A stretch of 55,639 bases of DNA from Clostridia bacterium (lineage in GTDB: Bacteria > Bacillota > Clostridia > Christensenellales > Borkfalkiaceae). The DNA lies in the NCBI GenBank assembly GCA_013316055.1, contig WSNM01000006.1, positions 1 through 55,639 on the forward strand, written 5' to 3'. The translations under genes and the position numbers were made by a program. How positions within the stretch are numbered: position 1 is the stretch's first letter; the number at the start of each line of letters is the position of its first letter. The notes beneath the pieces were generated by a model. The model saw only the letters and a list, made by a program, of their open reading frames with translations. It did not search any database and was not told the DNA's origin. Below, one piece after another: positions 51,408 to 55,639 of this stretch.

Positions 51408-51769
51408 AGGTAGCATTTAAGGTAGACAATTTAAACGAAATGAGCGCCGCGCTTGCAAGCCTTGCAGAGCAGCTGCGGGCGCGTCAGCTTTGCGACGACG
51501 ACGTTTTTGCAAGCCGCCTTGTTTCGTGCGAGCTGCTTACAAACGTTATCCGCCACAGCGGAGAGGAGGCAGAGCTTGTTGCCGAGCTGTTCTCCGACAG
51601 AATAGTTATTACTGTAATTGCAAAGGGGCTGGACGGCGTTAATGTCAATACCAAGGTTCCGGACGTGTTTGCCGAAAGCGGCCGCGGGCTATACATTATA
51701 AGATGCTTCGGAGAAATTTCCCCCGCCGCGGACGGCGGGCTAACCGTTTGCATTAAGCTTCACGACTGA
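51404..51769 (+). CDS. RsbW/SpoIIAB-like anti-sigma serine kinase
   Basis: 121 residues. The N-box CELLTNVIRHS has the full Glu43, Asn47 and His51 set, and the G2 box is ESGRGLYII. This is therefore the intact ATPase/kinase of the module, expected to hold the sigma factor and phosphorylate the STAS protein. Its start GTG overlaps the sigma stop. Its place after the sigma gene is unusual, since rsbW and spoIIAB normally precede it. Confidence 0.88.
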   Translation: MKVAFKVDNLNEMSAALASLAEQLRARQLCDDDVFASRLVSCELLTNVIRHSGEEAELVAELFSDRIVITVIAKGLDGVNVNTKVPDVFAESGRGLYIIRCFGEISPAADGGLTVCIKLHD

Positions 51770-51808
51770 ACTGCTCGAATATCCTTTAAATCAATTCAGA
51801 CATAAAAA

Positions 51809-51848
51809 AGCCGCCCCGCTTTTATAAGCGGGGCGGCTGATTTATTTT
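51809..51848. terminator. Terminator between convergent operons
   Basis: A perfect 13-bp stem AGCCGCCCCGCTT / AAGCGGGGCGGCT (51809-51821, 51826-51838); the T-tract lies on both sides. Confidence 0.92.
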
Positions 51849-51852
51849 TGAA

Positions 51853-53430
51853 TTAGTTCATTATATTGCCTTGCTCGTAAAGCTTATTCATAAGCCCGTC
51901 GGATACGCGGTTCGAAATTCTTGCCCAATAAATGAATACCGAAGCAAAGAACTTCTGATTGTTTCCGCCTACAACGTACTCGGGCACGTTGGGAAGAATA
52001 AGGTTCTTCTCAATAAAGCAGTAAGCAAATTCTATTCTTTCCGCATTCGTCAGCTTTTTGATAAAGTCGTCAACGGGGCCCTCGTAGGTGGGCTCTACAA
52101 CATAAACAGTGGGGTCGTCGTTCTTTTGGACGATAGGCGCAGCCTCTGCCGCAGCGGTTTCCGTTTCTTCCGCCGCAGTCTCTTCAACGGGCTGATTCTT
52201 AGCTGCCTTTGCCGCAGCCTTTTCTGCCTTTTTAGCTTCCTTAGCCGCGCGCTTTTCGGCCTTTCTGTCGCGTTTTTCTTCGGCTTCGTCTGCGTTTTCA
52301 GCTACTGCATCGCCGGCAACAACCGTTGCGGTTGTCTTGCTCTTTTGTCTTGCCGCCTTCTTCTTTTTGGAGGAGAAGATAAGCAGACGTACAAGATTGA
52401 TTATAAACTGCAGTAATGCCACTACGGCAAGCACGTACCCGAAGAAACCGAGCGAAGCGCTCTTAACGATAAACGTGAATGCAACGAACAATACGACGAG
52501 TATAAGCTGTAAAACGTATCTTATGATATTCGCTACAAGCATATACAGCTTTGTCGTTTTGCCAAGACCCATAAGGTCGAGCACGGCGTTGATTACTACA
52601 AGTATGCTTAATGCAAGCACTGCGCCCGTAAGCACCTTTTCAAGAATTGCACCCGTGAAAATCGAATTGAAATTGCCCGTGAACAGCGCGCTTATAAGCG
52701 AAACGCCGAACACTGCCGTGCCGTTATTGCTGTAAAGGCTGTAATCGCCGATAACGGGAGGAAGCTTGCCTAAAACTCCGCCGAGCGCGGACTGGGCAAT
52801 GCTTGCAAACAGTGCGCTGAACACTGCCGCAACCGAAAGGAGGAAGAGGATAAATTTGCACACTCCCGAGCCCTTTTTGTCTGCAAAGCCCTGAATTATA
52901 AGCATAAGCACGCAGCCGCCGCAAGCTATAACGGGCGCATAAGCCCAGCTGCTCCACGAGCCGGTGCCCGTTGCAAACTGTCCAAGCTGTACTATAATAA
53001 GCAGTCCCGCCGAGATTGCGCCGAGAATTTCGATAAACGAAGCCGCTTTTATCGCCGTGCGCTTAAATTTGTTGCTTGCCGCAACGGGAATAAGCCCTAC
53101 AAGCGCGATAACGCAGACAAGAACGTACAAAAGAACAAGCACCGCGCCCAAATCAAATGCGGGGATAACTCCGAAAAGCTTAACGTCCGCCGCATAGGAA
53201 TAGACGAAGGTATCGGGCGCGAAGGGCAGCTTGAGGCCGAAGGCCCCCAAAGCCGCGAAAGCCTGCATTATAAGCATATTGCTGACGCCGAAGTTGCCTT
53301 TGAGCGGAACCGGTGCAAGCGGAACCAGCAAGCCCGCAAGCAAGCACAAAAGCGCGATTGCGTATGTAGCTAACGCAACCCACTTTACAGACCTTGCAGG
53401 CATTGAAGACTTCTTAGTGTCTTTACCCAT
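51853..53430 (-). CDS. Polytopic membrane protein with charged linker and C-terminal domain, unknown
   Basis: 525 residues. About eight to nine hydrophobic segments lie between residues 17 and 360. A highly charged Ala/Lys/Glu segment follows (about 365-435, with KAEKRAAKEAKKAEKAAAKA), probably helical. The last 80 residues form a small conserved-looking domain (DDFIKKLTNAERIEFAYCF, NVPEYVVGGNN, FFASVFIYWARIS). No catalytic motif recognised. GGAG lies 10 bases upstream of the ATG. It has its own strong promoter. Confidence 0.78.
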   Translation of the reverse strand: MGKDTKKSSMPARSVKWVALATYAIALLCLLAGLLVPLAPVPLKGNFGVSNMLIMQAFAALGAFGLKLPFAPDTFVYSYAADVKLFGVIPAFDLGAVLVLLYVLVCVIALVGLIPVAASNKFKRTAIKAASFIEILGAISAGLLIIVQLGQFATGTGSWSSWAYAPVIACGGCVLMLIIQGFADKKGSGVCKFILFLLSVAAVFSALFASIAQSALGGVLGKLPPVIGDYSLYSNNGTAVFGVSLISALFTGNFNSIFTGAILEKVLTGAVLALSILVVINAVLDLMGLGKTTKLYMLVANIIRYVLQLILVVLFVAFTFIVKSASLGFFGYVLAVVALLQFIINLVRLLIFSSKKKKAARQKSKTTATVVAGDAVAENADEAEEKRDRKAEKRAAKEAKKAEKAAAKAAKNQPVEETAAEETETAAAEAAPIVQKNDDPTVYVVEPTYEGPVDDFIKKLTNAERIEFAYCFIEKNLILPNVPEYVVGGNNQKFFASVFIYWARISNRVSDGLMNKLYEQGNIMN

Positions 53431-53520
53431 ATCATAAATCTCCAGTTAAAATATTTAAGCGCCGAAATGGCGGATATATCTTTGCCGTTTACGGCATATT
53501 ATATAACTTGTACAATGAAC

Positions 53521-53549
53521 ATTCTATAACAATCAAATTGATATGTCAA
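53521..53549 (-). promoter_or_regulatory. Promoter of polytopic membrane protein gene
   Basis: Minus-strand TTGACA (53549-53544), 17-bp spacer, TAGAAT (53526-53521), with start near 53514 and a leader of about 84 bases. In the rest of the 53431-53814 gap I see only this and the opposite promoter. Confidence 0.75.
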
Positions 53550-53751
53550 GAATAAAATATAAAAATTTGTCTTAAAATGCTGTTTTTTTAGCTTATCGGG
53601 CGGCGTTAATAAAAAATTATACCGCATATATGCTTGGGTTAACCGTGTTTGCCGTTTAAATCAGTTTGCCCCGAACGGCGGCGTTTAATGCATTTGCGGC
53701 AATACAAAAGGTACTAAACCTTGCGCTTTGCGTCGATATTTAATAAAACTG

Positions 53752-53780
53752 TTGCTTTTGGCGCACAATACTGGTATAAT
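53752..53780 (+). promoter_or_regulatory. Promoter of PucR-type HTH gene
   Basis: TTGCTT (53752-53757), 17-bp spacer ending TGG, TATAAT (53775-53780), with start near 53787. It excludes the ATG at 53728 as the start. Confidence 0.72.
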
Positions 53781-53814
53781 TTTGTGTAAGGCATACGCAC
53801 GGGGAAAATTTTTT

Positions 53815-54225
53815 ATGAAAGCTTTCAACGATACAACCTCAAACGCCGGTTTTAACGGCGAAAATTCCGATAGGGCGCGGAATATGCCCGATTTAAGCGT
53901 TAATAAGACGGGCGGCGGCTCGCCCGCGATTTCGCTTTCGACCGTTGCGGAGGGCTTGTCGAAATCCCGCCGAGAGGAGCTGCTTTCCGCCTACGACTTG
54001 AAGGAATTTGCAAAGATTTTCGAGGACGAAAGCATGCTTGCAACGGCGGATACGTTTATATCGAGCGGAATGAACGTTTCGGCCGCCGCAAGAAGGCTGT
54101 ACATGCACCGTAACACGCTTATGTACAGATTAAACCTTATCTATCGCAAAACGGGGCTTGATTTGCGCGATTTCGATATGGCGGTAACCTTCCGCATGCT
54201 TCATATATTATATGTATTAAAATAA
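53815..54225 (+). CDS. PucR/CdaR-type C-terminal HTH protein
   Basis: 136 residues. The ATG at 53815 has GGGG upstream. Only the last 60 residues are recognisable: MNVSAAARRLYMHRNTLMYRL, then IYRKTGLDLRDFDMAVTFRMLHIL, which is the HTH_30 domain that ends PucR and CdaR transcription activators. The N-terminal half (SNAGFNGENSDRAR) is polar and probably flexible, without the usual sensor or GAF-like domain. It is 15 bases upstream of the S41 peptidase gene and could regulate or be co-transcribed with it. Confidence 0.82.
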   Translation: MKAFNDTTSNAGFNGENSDRARNMPDLSVNKTGGGSPAISLSTVAEGLSKSRREELLSAYDLKEFAKIFEDESMLATADTFISSGMNVSAAARRLYMHRNTLMYRLNLIYRKTGLDLRDFDMAVTFRMLHILYVLK

Positions 54226-54240
54226 CGGCGGCACGGTGAA

Positions 54241-55602
54241 ATGAAGGTGAGTGAAAACAAATCGTCTGTAATCAAAAAAATCTTGTCCGTCATAGCGGCT
54301 GTTGCGGTTACCGCGGCGGTGTTTTTTGCGGGCTTTTATACGCGCAAGCTTACCCAGCCGAGCTATATTTCCGTTTACGAGTGGGCGGTCGGGACAATTA
54401 AAAAGCATTATTATTACGATTTCGACGCAAAGGCTTGCGAGGGGCTTTCGCTTAAAGAAATCGCCGCAAGGCTTGACAAGTATTCGGGCTTTTACACCGC
54501 AGAGGAGTACAAGGCGGTGATAAAGGAAAACGAGGGCGCAAAAAGCGGCCTCGGCATAACCTATAACTTCGTGCCCGACGAGGGAGCAAGGATAATTTCC
54601 GTTATGGGCAATTCTCCCGCGTACCTCGGCGGAATTCGCGCGGGCGATACGATAATCGGCGGAAAGGCGGGCGACGGCGCGGAGGTCGGCGTAGAATTTA
54701 CAACGGCGCAAAGCTTTTCGGAATTTATCGACGGCCGCGACACGGGCGAAAAATTCACCCTTACAGCCAAGGCGGAAAACGGCAAGGAGGAGGAAAGCTT
54801 TACCGTTTCCAAGGAGTTTTATACCGCGGGCTATACCTTTTACGCCACAAAGGAAACTGCGTGGGAGGTGCGCTATGCGGAAAAATCTTCCTCTCCGACG
54901 CTTTTCGAGGCGCCCTCCGATAAAATAGAATATCTGCCCTCGGGCTTCGGGTATATACGCCTCAACCAGTTTTACGGCAATGCGGGCGACGAATTCGGCA
55001 GACTTGCGGAAAAATTCAATGCCGACGGCTGTACGTCGCTCATTCTCGATTTGCGCAACAACGGCGGCGGATATGTTTCGGTAATGCAGGACATCGCGGG
55101 CTATTTCCACGCGGCTACAAGCGAAAGCTCGGGCGTTGCCATGACTGCTGAGTACAAAAACGGCAGAAAGGAAACGTATAAAGCCTATCGGCATACGGGC
55201 GCGGGGGTTGTTTCTGCGGATACAACGGTGTATGTGCTTGCGAATTCGGGTACGGCAAGCGCGTCGGAAGCGCTTATAGGCGTTTTGGTCAGCTGCGGCG
55301 CGCTGGAATATAAAAATATTTTTCTTTCCGATTATTCCGAGGAATACCTCGGCTTTGCGGGTGCGGACGCTAAAACGGCGCAAAGCTACGGCAAGGGAAT
55401 TATGCAGACTACCTTTGTAAAGCCCTTCACTAAGGAAGCGCTTAAGCTTACCACCGCGCAGATTTACTGGCCGAACGGCAAATGCATACACGACGTGGGG
55501 CTTACGGTTAAGGACGGCTGCCGCCCGTCAAGGGCGGAATGGACGGCGACCAAGGGCGATACGGAGCTTAAAAATATCTGTACCGAATATCTGGGTAAAT
55601 AA
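54241..55602 (+). CDS. S41-family C-terminal processing peptidase (CtpA-like)
   Basis: Membrane-anchored serine peptidase facing outside, which trims C-termini of envelope proteins. 453 residues: one N-terminal membrane segment (ILSVIAAVAVTAAVFFAGFY), a helical region, a PDZ domain (about residues 95-190: GLGITYNF, AYLGGIRAGDTIIGG), and the protease core with LRNNGGGYV, the Ser in GTASASE and the Lys in YGKGIMQ. The Ser/Lys dyad looks intact. Directly follows the PucR-type gene. Beyond its stop, CGGAGG near 55623 suggests another gene starts outside the window. Confidence 0.92.
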   Translation: MKVSENKSSVIKKILSVIAAVAVTAAVFFAGFYTRKLTQPSYISVYEWAVGTIKKHYYYDFDAKACEGLSLKEIAARLDKYSGFYTAEEYKAVIKENEGAKSGLGITYNFVPDEGARIISVMGNSPAYLGGIRAGDTIIGGKAGDGAEVGVEFTTAQSFSEFIDGRDTGEKFTLTAKAENGKEEESFTVSKEFYTAGYTFYATKETAWEVRYAEKSSSPTLFEAPSDKIEYLPSGFGYIRLNQFYGNAGDEFGRLAEKFNADGCTSLILDLRNNGGGYVSVMQDIAGYFHAATSESSGVAMTAEYKNGRKETYKAYRHTGAGVVSADTTVYVLANSGTASASEALIGVLVSCGALEYKNIFLSDYSEEYLGFAGADAKTAQSYGKGIMQTTFVKPFTKEALKLTTAQIYWPNGKCIHDVGLTVKDGCRPSRAEWTATKGDTELKNICTEYLGK

Positions 55603-55639
55603 AATTAACTGACAGCGGCGCCGCGGAGGTTTAATTACC

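Noticed and set aside
52160..52330. Coding repeat (Ala/Lys/Glu) in the membrane protein as a DNA satellite
   Set aside because: The pattern is a low-complexity charged helix at the protein level; codons vary and there is no true DNA tandem repeat.
54217..55491. Minus-strand open frame of 424 codons opposite the S41 peptidase
   Set aside because: The plus strand encodes an intact S41 peptidase with PDZ and Ser/Lys motifs; the minus translation is Arg/Ala-rich with no motif.

Overview
The window looks like the chromosome of an anaerobic Bacillota (class Clostridia), probably an uncultured gut lineage near the Christensenellales. This placement is inferred from gene content and signals, not from a search. 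The clues are a T-box leader before ileS, a lysine riboswitch before asd-dapA-dapB, spacing-17 sigma-A promoters before many units, a SigF/SigB-type partner-switching operon, SecA followed by prfB, and frequent GTG/TTG starts. G+C is roughly one half in most genes, with several distinctly AT-rich patches. I see no tRNA, rRNA, CRISPR array, transposase or integrase.

Layout. 1-4624: Ppx/GppA phosphatase (5' end just outside the window), a zinc-ribbon membrane protein, Maf and an MreB-like actin homologue. 4632-5318: cassette A, two small XRE regulators divergent from a 63-residue cysteine-motif protein. 5399-14712: lepA, an MGMT-family protein, hemW, a GNAT acetyltransferase, two envelope proteins of unknown role, guaB-guaA and a methyltransferase. 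14969-23732: HelD-like helicase, a giant DUF4011/SF1 helicase with a C-terminal nuclease-like domain, and inorganic pyrophosphatase. 23908-24394: cassette B. 24451-27464: dapB, dapA and asd on the minus strand behind a lysine riboswitch. 27707-30196: a large surface protein. 30360-33042: ArsR-type sensor and metal-exporting P-type ATPase. 33096-33580: cassette C. 33765-37551: purine permease, a broken XRE-family regulator and adenine deaminase. 37731-46492: secA, prfB, tsaD and ileS. 46538-49287: feoA, feoB and an RluA-type pseudouridine synthase. 49355-49851: a small lipoprotein behind a structured leader. 50027-51769: a four-gene sigma-factor partner-switching operon. 51853-55602: a polytopic membrane protein, a PucR-type HTH protein and an S41 peptidase.

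The most interesting element is a cassette found three times (A, B, C). Each copy has one or two 67-74-residue XRE repressors ending in a [NDS]VS[AS]DYLLG-like tail, divergent from a 56-69-residue protein with an invariant CxxC-x18-CGxC core. In every copy the small gene has a spacing-17 promoter with a pseudo-palindromic site directly downstream of its -35 box, and a second copy of that site lies 29 bp away on the regulator's -10 region. The site sequence differs between cassettes while the geometry is constant, which suggests three insulated paralogous circuits. One small protein has only 56 residues and is easily missed. I do not recognise a described system matching this.

Other points worth attention: a sigma operon with one intact and one degenerate RsbW-like protein; a DUF4011 helicase whose nuclease-like domain seems to lack its acidic residue; FeoB without its G4 motif; prfB without the usual programmed frameshift; an eukaryote-like (type 2) IleRS behind a T-box; feoA with its start codon inside a hairpin; an unassigned structured leader at 49717-49851; and two candidate intergenic repeats with AAGGCTT-type ends.
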